A stretch of DNA of 64,000 nucleotides from Enterococcus sp. 5H (GCF_028128615.1 NZ_AMDP01000002.1:1-64000); one strand, 5' to 3'; shown: positions 34,328 through 43,456, counted from the stretch's first letter. Numbers and translations are program-made. Notes: a model not told the origin generated them from the sequence alone.

Positions 34328-34711
34328 ATGTTTGACTTTTTAGAACATTTTTTAGTCGATGCAGATCATAAAGCAATTTATGTTTTAACGTTAATCTGTG
34401 TGGCGATGATTATTGATTTTTTGAGCGGCAGTTTGGCTGCAAAAATTAATTCAGAAATAAAGTTTTTAAGTAAAGTTGGAATTAATGGTATCCTGCGAAA
34501 AATAGCGAGTATGGTGTTATTGATGTTCTTTGTTCCGCTTGCACCACTGATACCTGGTGGAGCTGGGGTCGGATTGCTCTATGTTTTATATGTAGGTTAT
34601 TTATTGATGGAACTTAAATCTATTTTTGAAAACTATCAAAAAATGGGCATTGGAACAGAATTGTTTGAAGACTTTATTAAAACAATTAAAAAAGGAAAGG
34701 ACGACGAATAA
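34328..34711 (+). CDS. Holin paralogue (toxin secretion/phage lysis holin family)
   Basis: This 127-aa membrane protein is strongly similar over its whole length to the holin at 3136-3531, with the same span pattern and the same LRKIASM, APLIPGGAG and KMGIGTELFE blocks. ATG 34328 has an AAGGGG-type site somewhat far upstream (about 12 nt). It is intact, unlike the tail gene downstream. It should form membrane lesions that let the endolysin at 37406 out, or serve non-lytic protein release, a known use of this holin family. Confidence 0.85.
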   Translation: MFDFLEHFLVDADHKAIYVLTLICVAMIIDFLSGSLAAKINSEIKFLSKVGINGILRKIASMVLLMFFVPLAPLIPGGAGVGLLYVLYVGYLLMELKSIFENYQKMGIGTELFEDFIKTIKKGKDDE

Positions 34712-34768
34712 TGAGAAGCGATGAATCTGTGATTAATTGGTTTGTCCCACAGACTATCCTTGAATAAA
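34712..34768 (+). pseudogene. Probable remnant of the small post-holin gene
   Basis: Directly after the holin stop, an 18-codon frame starts with MRSDESVI and stops early. Its position and opening resemble the intact 65-aa gene (MSRDVIKE) after the prophage holin at 3524. No further similarity continues downstream. The following bases to 34984 hold a 16-bp palindrome TACATTTATAAATGTA (34865-34880) and no gene that I can support. Confidence 0.35.
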
Positions 34769-34984
34769 CAGTGAAGGTTGAATCAAAATCTGCTTATTTC
34801 TTGAGGTTTAGAACTTCTGTCCCGGCCTTTCAAATAAATGTGATTGCAATGACTTAATTTATTATACATTTATAAATGTAGGACTTTTGTTAGCTGTAAT
34901 AAGGGAACAGAGATAAATTTTAGATGTTCAAATCAGCATCACGATTCTTGAGATTTACTAACAGGTTAGAAGGAGGCGATAGAG

Positions 34985-36536
34985 GTGGTAAAAGCAACAA
35001 TTCATAATGCAGATACTAAAAATCTAGCTACCCTTAAATTTTATAATGATGATTTGCAGGAAGAAACTGTTGAAAGCTTATCTGATATAAAACAGGCTGA
35101 TCTAGATTATGAAAGTAAGGATTTTATTTCCATAGGAGGAAATAGCAGTAGTATTTTGGATGTTACTAAAGAAGGAATTAAAAATGTTCTTTCCAGATGG
35201 CGAATATAATTTAACTCAAACTATAGATCTTCCATGGCGATATGACCATAATGTAAATTTAGTGCTAAGCCCCAATGCGGTACTGAAAACAGAACAGAGT
35301 TTGGGTAGTATTCTAAGGATTGGTTTTGTAGATGTTGATTTGACCTTTGATAAATCTTTAAGACGGTTTAGCTATATTTCGGGTGGACAGATTGATTGTA
35401 CTAATGTGGGTGTGGGAATAGAAATAAATGGATTGAAGCAATTGGTATTTATTAAAGATGTAAATTTATTTAAAGGTAAAGATAAGCACATATACATTCA
35501 TTGCTCTAATCACTTTAAAGGAACAGGATCTGCAGATACAAAAATATCAGATGTTCACATACAAGGTCTATCATCAAATGAAAAAAATTATGGCATATAT
35601 ATCGCTGAAGAGTGCATGTATTGTAAAATTTCAGATGTTTTCATATATGGCTGTAATACTTCAATATATACTTTATCAGGTGGTCATTATATTACCCAAT
35701 GTCACTTTTTGTAGCAAGTAACCGATGGTGCAAAGGATATGGGAGTAGATAATTTTTCAGATACAGTTGGTATTAGAATTGGCTGTAATGCTACGTTTTA
35801 TTTGGATAATGTATATTTTGATACCATTGACACCTGCATTTATACAGGTGTCAATAAACCGAGTCTCTTAATCAACAATAGTTTTGTATTTTCCTATCTC
35901 GACTCAGTAGGATCAAGTTTCTTTAAAAGAGACCGATCATTGATAAACAGTCAGGAGCTAGTAGTTAACAACATATTGTTTGATATTAAAAAAGACAACT
36001 ACAAGTTGATTAATGCAAATATTCCTGTAGGGTATGATACTTTTATGCGAACACAGTTTAAGAATTCTATTTTGAAAAATCATAATATATATTTTTTTGA
36101 TCCATATCTATCTCAATATATTAGGGATTCGAATGATGATTTCTTAATTAGAACGGACATGCAGAATTTTGAAGACAATTGGTTCGTATTAGGAGTAATG
36201 CCCAATTTTGCTGGAGAACTGTCACTCAATATTAGCTTCTCTCTAAATCGTTCCATTAAAATCTATTGTGGATCAGGACTTTCTAATTTCACTTATGATA
36301 TTCGTGATCCTAAAAACGGATTTCACTTTCAATTTGGATATGGGAAAGTAATCGTTGATAATTCTGTTTATTATGTGTTATGTATGCGTACAAAAGGACC
36401 AGCGACAGGATTTCCTGTAATAACAACTAAAAGCGGCAGCAGATGCTTTATGCGCACACCAAATGACGATATACTCTATAAGCCAATTGATTATGGCGTT
36501 TCAGAAGAGGATATCAAGATAATGGTTGATATTTAA
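34985..36536 (+). pseudogene. Broken phage tail-spike (beta-helix) gene
   Basis: A GTG start at 34985 with GAAGGAGGCGAT opens a frame ending LDVTKEGIKNVL at about 35195, where the sense shifts to another frame beginning FFPDGEYNLTQTIDLPW. Tail spikes and pectate-lyase-like proteins normally have a Gly-rich bridge between these parts, so a short deletion with frameshift is likely. The second frame runs to a TAG at 35712-35714 and then continues in the same frame to 36536 with protein-like sequence. The middle shows right-handed beta-helix features (SGGQIDCTN, ISDVHIQGL, ISDVFIYG). One frameshift and one nonsense mutation make it a pseudogene. Confidence 0.8.
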
Positions 36537-36537
36537 A

Positions 36538-37035
36538 TCATAGGTTTCTTGCAGGAACACCAACTAAAGTTTTGTTATCAAGTGCATCTTTAATAACAAC
36601 CGCATTTGCTCCAACTCGCACATTATTTCCAATATTTAATTTACCAATGATCTTAGCACCAGCACCGATATAACAATTGTTTCCAATAGTTGCTACTCCA
36701 TATGATTCGCCAGTAGCAAATGAATCAACACCAATTGTTACTTGATGGAAAATACGGCAATTTTTCCCCATTCTAACATCGGGATGTATAACGATACCGT
36801 TTCCATTGTGATCTATTCGTAAACCGCTTCCGATAATTGCTTTTGCCGGGATCTCACAGTGAGTAAAAAATCTGAAGATGAAATCTATTATTCTGTAAAT
36901 GATCCAAAATATTTTTTTTAATACTGGAACATTGAATCTGTAGTAGATAAAATTTCCAAATCTATATACTATAATTATTAATTTACTGACTACACTTTCA
37001 TTAGTATGAAAGTCCCGTTTGATACTTTCAAACAT
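36538..37035 (-). CDS. Hexapeptide-repeat O-acetyltransferase (serine acetyltransferase-like)
   Basis: This 165-aa left-handed beta-helix acyltransferase has a basic amphipathic/hydrophobic N-terminus (about 18-62), then hexapeptide turns: IPAKAIIGSGLRIDHNGNGIVI, VRMGKNCRIFHQVTIG, ATIGNNCYIGAGAKIIGKL and VGANAVVIKD. It ends in VGVPARNL. His76 (DHNG) and His98 (HQVT) match catalytic positions of CysE-like enzymes. Similar proteins acetylate surface polysaccharides. It is inverted relative to its neighbours and sits between phage tail and lysis genes, so it is probably an accessory gene altering the host surface. ATG 37035 follows GGAGTGAGGTGA. Confidence 0.82.
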   Translation of the reverse strand: MFESIKRDFHTNESVVSKLIIIVYRFGNFIYYRFNVPVLKKIFWIIYRIIDFIFRFFTHCEIPAKAIIGSGLRIDHNGNGIVIHPDVRMGKNCRIFHQVTIGVDSFATGESYGVATIGNNCYIGAGAKIIGKLNIGNNVRVGANAVVIKDALDNKTLVGVPARNL

Positions 37036-37197
37036 CAAATCACCTCACTCCTTTTTATCAATTATAAGTCATCACTAGAAAAAAATATATAACATAAATG
37101 AACTATATTGAAAATGATGATTGAAGAGTTGAGTTTAGTTTAGTAATTGGGATCACTATAGACAGAAAATTAAATCACCATAAAGGAGGAAAATAAA

Positions 37198-37413
37198 ATG
37201 AGATTTTCAAACGTAACTTATAATAAAATAAAATGGATTATATTAGCAGTTTTGTTTGCTTGTGGACTGTTGTTAGATATAGCCTACGAATGGGAAGGAA
37301 CTGACCGTATAATCAAAAACGCCACTATTGTTACCATAATTCTAGGATCGATTATGTTTTATAGTATGGTACATTACAAAAAATCAGACAAAAGGAGTGG
37401 TAGGGTTGGCTAG
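37198..37413 (+). CDS. Small two-span membrane protein before the lysin (71 aa)
   Basis: ATG 37198 follows AAAGGAGG. The 71 residues contain two hydrophobic spans (about 13-31 and 40-60) separated by a short charged turn, and a basic C-terminus. It overlaps the endolysin start by 8 bases, so translation is coupled. Position and topology suggest a second holin or antiholin, but I do not recognise a family. Confidence 0.6.
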   Translation: MRFSNVTYNKIKWIILAVLFACGLLLDIAYEWEGTDRIIKNATIVTIILGSIMFYSMVHYKKSDKRSGRVG

Positions 37414-38233
37414 TATAGAAGCTATGATTAAATGGATGTCAGATCGGCAAGGAAAGGTAACCTATTCGATGACTTCACGCAATGGACCTAATAGCTATGA
37501 TTGTAGTTCTGCTGTTTATTATGCATTAATTACAGGTGGGTTTTTACCAGCAAATACGGCTATTGGAAATACAGACAGTCTATATCGCTTAGAAGGTAAG
37601 TTATTGCAATCAATTACTCGTCAGCAAGTCCAACGTGGGGATCTGTTTGTTGCAGGTCATAAAAACGGCAGCGGTGGAGCTGGGGGTCATACAGGTATTT
37701 TTACTTTTCACGATCGAATTATTCATTGCAATTATGCATCGAATGGAATTGCTGAAACGCAAGCAGCTGGCAGAATGGGTGATGCAAGTGGACTACCTGT
37801 TTATTATTACCGACTAGTTAATACAACTTCCCAAACAAGTACTAAAACAGTGTCTTTATCCCAAAATCTTCATGGATTTACATCAGCAGATGATGCTATT
37901 CAAGGAAAAAATGTGAAGACAAGCGTCACGGCTGGTACGTATTATGTATTTAATACATTTAAAAATGCAACAAATGTAACCAAACAAAGCGGAATTCCCG
38001 GTACTTGGGTTGTCATTCCGGCTGTACAAAGTGAATCGAACTTTCAAGTAGGTCAAACAGTAACTTTGTTACCTAAAGCCACTCATTATCAGACAGGACA
38101 AGCAATTCCAAGTTGGGTCAAAAATAAGAAGTACACTATTTCCCAAGTTAAACAAGTCAAACAATCAAATTCTAAACAAGCTTATCTTTTAAAAGAGATT
38201 ATGAGCTGGGTATTGGAACAGGACTTGGGTTAA
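37406..38233 (+). CDS. Endolysin, Amidase_5-type with distinct wall-binding domain
   Basis: TTG 37406 is chosen because AAAGGAGTG lies just upstream; GTG 37397 overlaps that site. The 275-aa product has the same catalytic class as the lysin at 3708: YSMTSRNGPNSYDCSSAVYY (Cys near residue 31) and GGAGGHTGIF (His near 95), followed by IIHCNYASNG. The C-terminal part is different: two repeats rich in Thr, Val and Gln ending VGQTVTLLPKATHYQTGQ...LLKEIMSWVLEQD, a wall-binding type seen in Enterococcus and Listeria phage lysins. It is intact. With the holins it completes a working lysis set in an otherwise reduced element. Confidence 0.87.
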   Translation: MASIEAMIKWMSDRQGKVTYSMTSRNGPNSYDCSSAVYYALITGGFLPANTAIGNTDSLYRLEGKLLQSITRQQVQRGDLFVAGHKNGSGGAGGHTGIFTFHDRIIHCNYASNGIAETQAAGRMGDASGLPVYYYRLVNTTSQTSTKTVSLSQNLHGFTSADDAIQGKNVKTSVTAGTYYVFNTFKNATNVTKQSGIPGTWVVIPAVQSESNFQVGQTVTLLPKATHYQTGQAIPSWVKNKKYTISQVKQVKQSNSKQAYLLKEIMSWVLEQDLG

Positions 38234-38325
38234 AAAACTGAGAACCAATCATAAGTGATCTTCAACTATTAGATTATTTTCTCTAACAGTTGAAGGTTAC
38301 TAGACTAGTTCTCAGTTTTTTCTAT
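38231..38325. terminator. Long bidirectional terminator
   Basis: AAAAAACTGAGAAC (38231-38244) pairs with GTTCTCAGTTTTTT (38308-38321), with an inner CTTCAACTATTAG/CTAACAGTTGAAG stem. It serves the lysin on the plus strand and the MFS gene on the minus strand. Confidence 0.85.
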
Positions 38326-39758
38326 TTTTTCTTCATTTTAGTTGAGCGGAGCAAGGTTAATCCTAACGCAGTTAAACAAAGGATAAACGAACCTAAAAAG
38401 GTAATTCTCATCCCGAAAATAAAAATATCTGGACGTTCACTAATATAAGTAGTTACACGCTGACCGTAGACACTACTCATTGCGTTGTACAGGATTGTTG
38501 TTGCCAAAGCAATCCCTAAAACCATACCCAAATTTCGAGCGAATGAATTCATACTACCTGCTACCCCTAAATCTTCTTTGGAAACACTACTCATTACTGT
38601 CGTGTTATTTGGTGATTGAAATAAAGCATTTCCAAGCCCCATAATTGCGGTAGCTAAAATATAATACCAAATAGGTGTTCCTTGATTTAAAAACATATAC
38701 ATCAAAGAAGTGATGGATAACAAAACCAAGCCTGCAAAAGTCAAAAGTTTGGTTCCAATTTTATCTGTTAAATAACCGCTAATCGGTGAGCCGACAACCA
38801 TCAATAAAGGAAAGACCATCATCAGTAAACCAGCTTGATTCGCTGGTAAACCTCTAGAGTTTTGAAGATAAAAAGGAATCACAACATTTACAAAAAAGTT
38901 TGAAGCAAAAATTAAAACAGCTGTAATCAAACTCATGGTAAAAATTTTATTTTTAAAAATTGAGAAAGTAATAAGTGGATTGCTGATTCGTTTTTCTACA
39001 CGAATAAAAATGACAAAAGAAATTAATGCCGATGCAAATAAAATTAAAGATAATAATGCAGAAAAGCCCATTTCTTGTCCAATAAAAATTGCACCAAAAA
39101 AAGCCATAATAAATACTGCGAATAAACTAAACCCAGCCATATCAACCGACTTACCACTTTTGATAATGTCTTTCGGCAAGAATTTTTCACTTATAATAAT
39201 AGTAATAATCCCAACAGGTACATTAATCCAAAATATATAAGGCCAAGAAAATTGTGAAAGAATTAAACCGCCAATACCGGGACCAGCAATTGAACCTAGC
39301 GAAACAAACGCACCAATCGAACCCAATGCTCTTCCACGCTCTTTAAATGGAAAAACTTCTGTGATGATCCCTGAATTAGTTGCCATTGTCATACTAGAAC
39401 CGAATCCTTGGACAATACGGGCAAACAAAAGAAAAGCCAATGAGTGGTTAAATCCACATAATAAAGACCCAATTGTAAAAATCACGGTACCGATTCGATA
39501 AACTTTAATTTTGCCAATGCTATCGCCAATTTTACCGAACAACAATAAACAAGAACAAACAATCATTAAATAGATTGAAACGATCCACTCTGATTGATTC
39601 ATCGGAACATTCATATCCTTAGAAATCGTCGGTAAGGCAATATTTACGATACTTGCATCTAATGTTGACATAAAAGTAAACATCGCCACCGAGACCAAAA
39701 TCCACCAACGATTTTTTTGTACAACAGGATTTTCTTGAAAACTATTCACTGATTCCAT
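38322..39758 (-). CDS. MFS multidrug exporter, 14-span DHA2 (EmrB/QacA) type
   Basis: This 478-aa polytopic protein has the 14-TM architecture. TM1 carries LDASIVNIALPTI (motif D1 of the DHA2 family), FGKIGDSIGKIKVYR lies in loop 2-3 (motif A), and GPGIGGLIL in TM5 (motif C). It is expected to export drugs or other amphiphiles by proton antiport; the substrate cannot be told. ATG 39758 has AAGGAG nine bases upstream, so the ATG at 39767 is rejected. A palindrome lies over its probable promoter, but no regulator gene is adjacent. Confidence 0.9.
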   Translation of the reverse strand: MESVNSFQENPVVQKNRWWILVSVAMFTFMSTLDASIVNIALPTISKDMNVPMNQSEWIVSIYLMIVCSCLLLFGKIGDSIGKIKVYRIGTVIFTIGSLLCGFNHSLAFLLFARIVQGFGSSMTMATNSGIITEVFPFKERGRALGSIGAFVSLGSIAGPGIGGLILSQFSWPYIFWINVPVGIITIIISEKFLPKDIIKSGKSVDMAGFSLFAVFIMAFFGAIFIGQEMGFSALLSLILFASALISFVIFIRVEKRISNPLITFSIFKNKIFTMSLITAVLIFASNFFVNVVIPFYLQNSRGLPANQAGLLMMVFPLLMVVGSPISGYLTDKIGTKLLTFAGLVLLSITSLMYMFLNQGTPIWYYILATAIMGLGNALFQSPNNTTVMSSVSKEDLGVAGSMNSFARNLGMVLGIALATTILYNAMSSVYGQRVTTYISERPDIFIFGMRITFLGSFILCLTALGLTLLRSTKMKKK

Positions 39759-39796
39759 ATACTTCATCTCCTTAAAAATGTAAACAGTCCTTTAAT

Positions 39797-39840
39797 ATCA
39801 TACTCTTTTTTTTGAAAAAATGTCAGTGAAAAAACACTGA
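39797..39840 (-). promoter_or_regulatory. MFS gene promoter with palindromic operator
   Basis: On the minus strand CTGACA and TATGAT (39797-39802) are 18 bp apart. The -35 overlaps the perfect inverted repeat TCAGTG-N6-CACTGA (39823-39840), suitable for a dimeric repressor. Confidence 0.5.
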
Positions 39841-40129
39841 AAATTAGTGGAGAACTCATTTTTATTGATAAACGGACGTCATCCATCTCTGATTGTTTAA
39901 GAACTGTTATACTAAATTGAGATTAACTGTACTAAAATCTTTGCTTTTTTGTTATACTTTTTAATAGAGCCAATTGACATGAAAGAAGTTACTGTCCTGA
40001 TTAGGATAGATTTGTTTAGAATTAAGACAGATATCAATGAGATCAAGAAATTTGAAAACGCCGTCAGATAAATAGAAGGCTGTAGTAAATGTTTAGACGC
40101 ATAAGGAACAACTGAAATAGGAGGACGTT
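39841..40129 (+). promoter_or_regulatory. Upstream region of the CBS-domain gene
   Basis: AT-rich, with two TATACT -10-like hexamers (about 39909 and 39955) without convincing -35 partners. A likely 5' UTR of about 170 nt contains a small TCCT/AGGA hairpin. I recognise no riboswitch. Confidence 0.35.
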
Positions 40130-41461
40130 ATGGCTACAAAGCATGATCAAATTTTAAAGTATATAGAAGGATTGCCAATTGGTGATCGTATTTCGGTTAG
40201 AAGTATTGCCAAAAATCTTGGTGTGAGTGAAGGAACTGCCTACCGAGCGATTAAAGACGCTGAGAATATTGGTTTAGTTTCAACGATTCAACGAGTCGGT
40301 ACTATTCGGATTGAGCGAAAATTAAAAAAACATATTGAAAAACTAACTTTTGGCGAGGTTGTACGAATTATTGAGGGCGATGTCCTAGGCGGATCAGCTG
40401 GTTTGGATAAAGTCTTAAACAAGTTTGTTATTGGAGCAATGACCGAAAAAGCGATGACACGCTACATTACTCCTGGGTCTTTAATGATTGTTGGGAATCG
40501 CCAAGGTGTTCAAAAATTGGCTTTGGAAAATGGTGCAGCTGTATTAATTACGGGTGGTTTTGACACTGAAAATGAAATTGCTGAGTTGGCAGATGAACTT
40601 GGAATGCCGGTTTTAAGAACGACTTACGATACATTTACAGTAGCCACAATGATTAATCGCGCTTTAAGCGATCAGTTGATTAAAAAAGATATTATGCTTG
40701 TTAGCGATATTTATACAACGCTTGAAAAAACCAATTATTTATATACAACGAATACTATTGCTGATTATCAAAAATTATCTGAAAAAACGCAGCATTCTCG
40801 TTTTCCTGTTGTAAATAAAAGCTTAAGATTAGTTGGGATTGTTACAGCAAAAGATGTTCTAGGAAAAAATGAAACATTGATGATGGATAAAGTCATGACG
40901 AAAGATCCAATTGTGGTCAAAAAAATGATGAGTGTAGCTAGTGTTAGTCATCAGATGATCTGGGACGGATTAGAAGTGATGCCAGTTGTCGAAGATGATT
41001 TATCTTTAGTCGGTTTTGTTTCTAGGCAAGATGTGATGAAAGCAATGCAACTGGTTCAGCGGCAGCCGCAAATTGCTGATACGATTTCTGACCAAATTTC
41101 AGGTGAAGTGATGCCGATTGAAGAGCGGATAGAAGGCAGCAAAGCAGATGAGCCTCATTTTAAATTTACAGTTGCACCACAAATGGTAAACAGTGTTGGG
41201 ACAATTTCCTTTGGTGTATTGAGTGAAATTATTGCAAATGTGACCCAACGGACAATGATTACTAATCAGCGCAGAAATGTATTAATTGAACAAATGAGTC
41301 TTCATTATTTACGATTGATTCAGTTAGAAAGTGAATTAGATATTCGTCCACGAGTAATGGAAATCGGGCGTCGTTCGGCAAAATTAGATATTGAAGTCTA
41401 TTTAGAAAATGCATTAGTTGCCAAAGCGATTGTTGTTTGCCAAGTGATGGAGCGGACTTAG
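40130..41461 (+). CDS. ytoI: YtoI-like protein: HTH, DRTGG, CBS pair and hot-dog domains
   Basis: This 443-aa multidomain protein has an N-terminal winged helix (about 1-65, IAKNLGVSEGTAYRAIKDA), a DRTGG domain (about 70-190), two CBS repeats (about 195-310; SRFPVVNKSLRLVGIVTAKDV and MPVVEDDLSLVGFVSRQDV) and a thioesterase-like C-terminal part (about 330-440). CBS pairs usually bind adenine nucleotides. It is followed by nrnA 11 bp downstream, a pairing conserved in Bacillus, so it may tune nanoRNA or pAp turnover to nucleotide state. Role not proven. Confidence 0.85.
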   Translation: MATKHDQILKYIEGLPIGDRISVRSIAKNLGVSEGTAYRAIKDAENIGLVSTIQRVGTIRIERKLKKHIEKLTFGEVVRIIEGDVLGGSAGLDKVLNKFVIGAMTEKAMTRYITPGSLMIVGNRQGVQKLALENGAAVLITGGFDTENEIAELADELGMPVLRTTYDTFTVATMINRALSDQLIKKDIMLVSDIYTTLEKTNYLYTTNTIADYQKLSEKTQHSRFPVVNKSLRLVGIVTAKDVLGKNETLMMDKVMTKDPIVVKKMMSVASVSHQMIWDGLEVMPVVEDDLSLVGFVSRQDVMKAMQLVQRQPQIADTISDQISGEVMPIEERIEGSKADEPHFKFTVAPQMVNSVGTISFGVLSEIIANVTQRTMITNQRRNVLIEQMSLHYLRLIQLESELDIRPRVMEIGRRSAKLDIEVYLENALVAKAIVVCQVMERT

Positions 41462-41472
41462 GAGGAAGTAAA

Positions 41473-42423
41473 ATGAATGTTACAGATCAAATTTTAACTG
41501 AAATTAAAGCATATCAAACGATTATTATTCATCGACATCAAAGACCTGATCCAGATGCATTAGGTTCCCAAGTTGGACTTGCTGAGATTTTGAGAACTAG
41601 TTTTCCTGACAAAGATATTTATCAAGTTGGCGGACCAGTTGAAGGTTTGGAATTTTTAGCGTTAATGGATGAGGTAGCTGATGATGTTTACCAAGGTGCA
41701 TTAGTGATAGTCACCGACACCGCAAATTCTCCAAGAATAAGTGATGATCGCTATACTTTAGGAGCTAAGTTAATTAAAATTGACCATCATCCTAACGACG
41801 AACCCTATGGTGATCTAGTTTGGGTGAACACTGAAGCCAGCAGCTGTAGTGAAATTATTTATGATTTTTATAATCATCATCAAGATGAATTAGTGCTGAA
41901 TGATGCAGCGGCTCGCCTTTTATATGCTGGAATTGTTGGAGATACGGGACGTTTTTTATATCCTGCTACCACTTCACACACGTTAAAAGTTGCAGCTGAA
42001 TTGATGAGCTATGATTTTAATCCAACAGATTTAAATCGGGAATTAGAGCAAATTCCAATGAGTGTAGCAAAATTAGCAGGTTATGTTTATCAAAATATTG
42101 AAGTTGATCAAAATGGTGCTGCAAAAGTCATTTTACCGCAATCATTGCTATCTGAATATGGAATTGTCGATTCAGAAACGGCAGCGATTGTTTCGTTACC
42201 AGGCGTGATTGATGAAGTTCTTGCTTGGGGTATTTTTGTGCAACAACCTGAAGGATATTACCGTGTGAGATTGCGTTCTAAAGGACCAGTGATTAATGAG
42301 TTGGCAAAAAAACATCATGGTGGAGGACATCCTCTAGCTAGCGGTGCTAATGCTAAAAACCTGGACGAAGTTGCAGAAATATATCAAGAAATCCAACAAT
42401 TATGCAAAAATCATAAAAAATAA
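41473..42423 (+). CDS. nrnA: NanoRNase / pAp phosphatase NrnA
   Basis: This 316-aa DHH-DHHA1 phosphoesterase shows IIHRHQRPDPDALGSQ (DHH motif I), VTDTANSPR, KIDHHPND (the DHH motif) and the C-terminal DHHA1 loop HHGGGHPLASGA. It degrades 2-5 nt RNA and dephosphorylates 3'-phosphoadenosine 5'-phosphate. ATG 41473 follows GGAGGAAGTAAA. It is co-transcribed with the YtoI-like gene. Confidence 0.93.
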   Translation: MNVTDQILTEIKAYQTIIIHRHQRPDPDALGSQVGLAEILRTSFPDKDIYQVGGPVEGLEFLALMDEVADDVYQGALVIVTDTANSPRISDDRYTLGAKLIKIDHHPNDEPYGDLVWVNTEASSCSEIIYDFYNHHQDELVLNDAAARLLYAGIVGDTGRFLYPATTSHTLKVAAELMSYDFNPTDLNRELEQIPMSVAKLAGYVYQNIEVDQNGAAKVILPQSLLSEYGIVDSETAAIVSLPGVIDEVLAWGIFVQQPEGYYRVRLRSKGPVINELAKKHHGGGHPLASGANAKNLDEVAEIYQEIQQLCKNHKK

Positions 42424-42507
42424 TTCATGAAAGTGTTTACAACGTCATCTTCGTCCGATATACTTTACTTAGTTGAATAACGGATAGTGATTGTTTCAGT
42501 ACAAGCT

Positions 42508-42558
42508 AAACCTAGTTATGCCAGATCATTTATTTGGTATAGTTAGGTTTTTCTTTTT
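42508..42558 (+). terminator. Terminator of the ytoI-nrnA operon
   Basis: AAACCTAGTTATGCCA (42508-42523) pairs with TGGTATAGTTAGGTTT (42535-42550), 14 of 16 positions, followed by a T-rich run. Confidence 0.75.
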
Positions 42559-42613
42559 GAAGACGGTTGGTCTATTGTTTAACAAAAAAGGAAATGATAG
42601 AGGAGAGAATAGG

Positions 42614-43456
42614 ATGAAAATGAAAAAAATGGTTGTTGGTGTAGCAATGATGGCGCTGGTATTGGCTGGATGTAGCAGTGGGACAGCTAATGAAGAGAAA
42701 AAAGCAGAAACAAAACCGAAAGAAAGTTCTGAGGTTGTTATTTACTTGGCTAGACATGGTAAAACAATGCTAAATACAGTAGATCGTTCTCAAGGCTGGA
42801 TTGATGCACCATTAACCCCTGCTGGCGTTGAAGTTGCAGAACAATTAGGCAAAGGTCTGACGGATGTAACTTTTGATAAAGTCGTAACAAGCGATAGCGG
42901 GCGCGCTATTGAAACAGCTGAACTTGTCTTAAAAAATAATGGGCAGGAAGATCTAATCAAAGCGATGACCAAAGATAAACGTTTAAGAGAATACAATTTT
43001 GGTACGTATGAAGGACAAATGAATGAAGATATGCAAGCAGCGGTAGCCAAAGTTAAAGGTCAAAGCTATGAAGAATACAGTGAGTGGATGAAAGAAGTTG
43101 GTTTTTACAAAGGGATTATTGACTTTGCAGATATTTTATCTGATTTAGATAAGAAAAATGTTGAACCTGGAGTGAATTGGCCTGCAGAAGATAGCCAGAC
43201 AATTGTAACTCGTTTAACAGAAGGTTTAGATGATCTTGTAAAGGATGCGCAAAAAGAAGGTGCCAAAAATGTTCTTGTCGTTTCGCATGGAATGAGTATT
43301 ATCACTTTACTAGGTGAATTAGATGCAAAGGCTGATTTACCGGATGGTGGGTTAAAGAATGCTAGTGTCTCTAAAGTAACGTATAAAGATGGTAACTATA
43401 CAATTGATAGTGTGAATGATCTTTCGTATGTTGAAAAAGGAGCAGAAAGCAAATAA
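42614..43456 (+). CDS. Histidine phosphatase family lipoprotein
   Basis: The 280-aa product has a lipoprotein signal (KMKKMVVGVAMMALVLAGC; lipobox LAGC, so lipid-anchored outside the membrane). A phosphoglycerate-mutase-like domain has ARHGKT (catalytic His near residue 51), SDSGRAIETAEL (Arg) and VVSHGMSI (second His near 223). An acidic/Lys linker precedes the domain. It is likely an extracellular phosphomonoesterase with unknown substrate. ATG 42614 follows GAGGAGAG. It is a single-gene transcript. Confidence 0.87.
   Translation: MKMKKMVVGVAMMALVLAGCSSGTANEEKKAETKPKESSEVVIYLARHGKTMLNTVDRSQGWIDAPLTPAGVEVAEQLGKGLTDVTFDKVVTSDSGRAIETAELVLKNNGQEDLIKAMTKDKRLREYNFGTYEGQMNEDMQAAVAKVKGQSYEEYSEWMKEVGFYKGIIDFADILSDLDKKNVEPGVNWPAEDSQTIVTRLTEGLDDLVKDAQKEGAKNVLVVSHGMSIITLLGELDAKADLPDGGLKNASVSKVTYKDGNYTIDSVNDLSYVEKGAESK

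Noticed and set aside
35712-35714. Programmed read-through or recoding of the TAG in the tail-spike gene
   Set aside because: The same gene also has a frameshift with likely deletion upstream, so ordinary pseudogene decay explains both; no stem or slippery site marks the stop.
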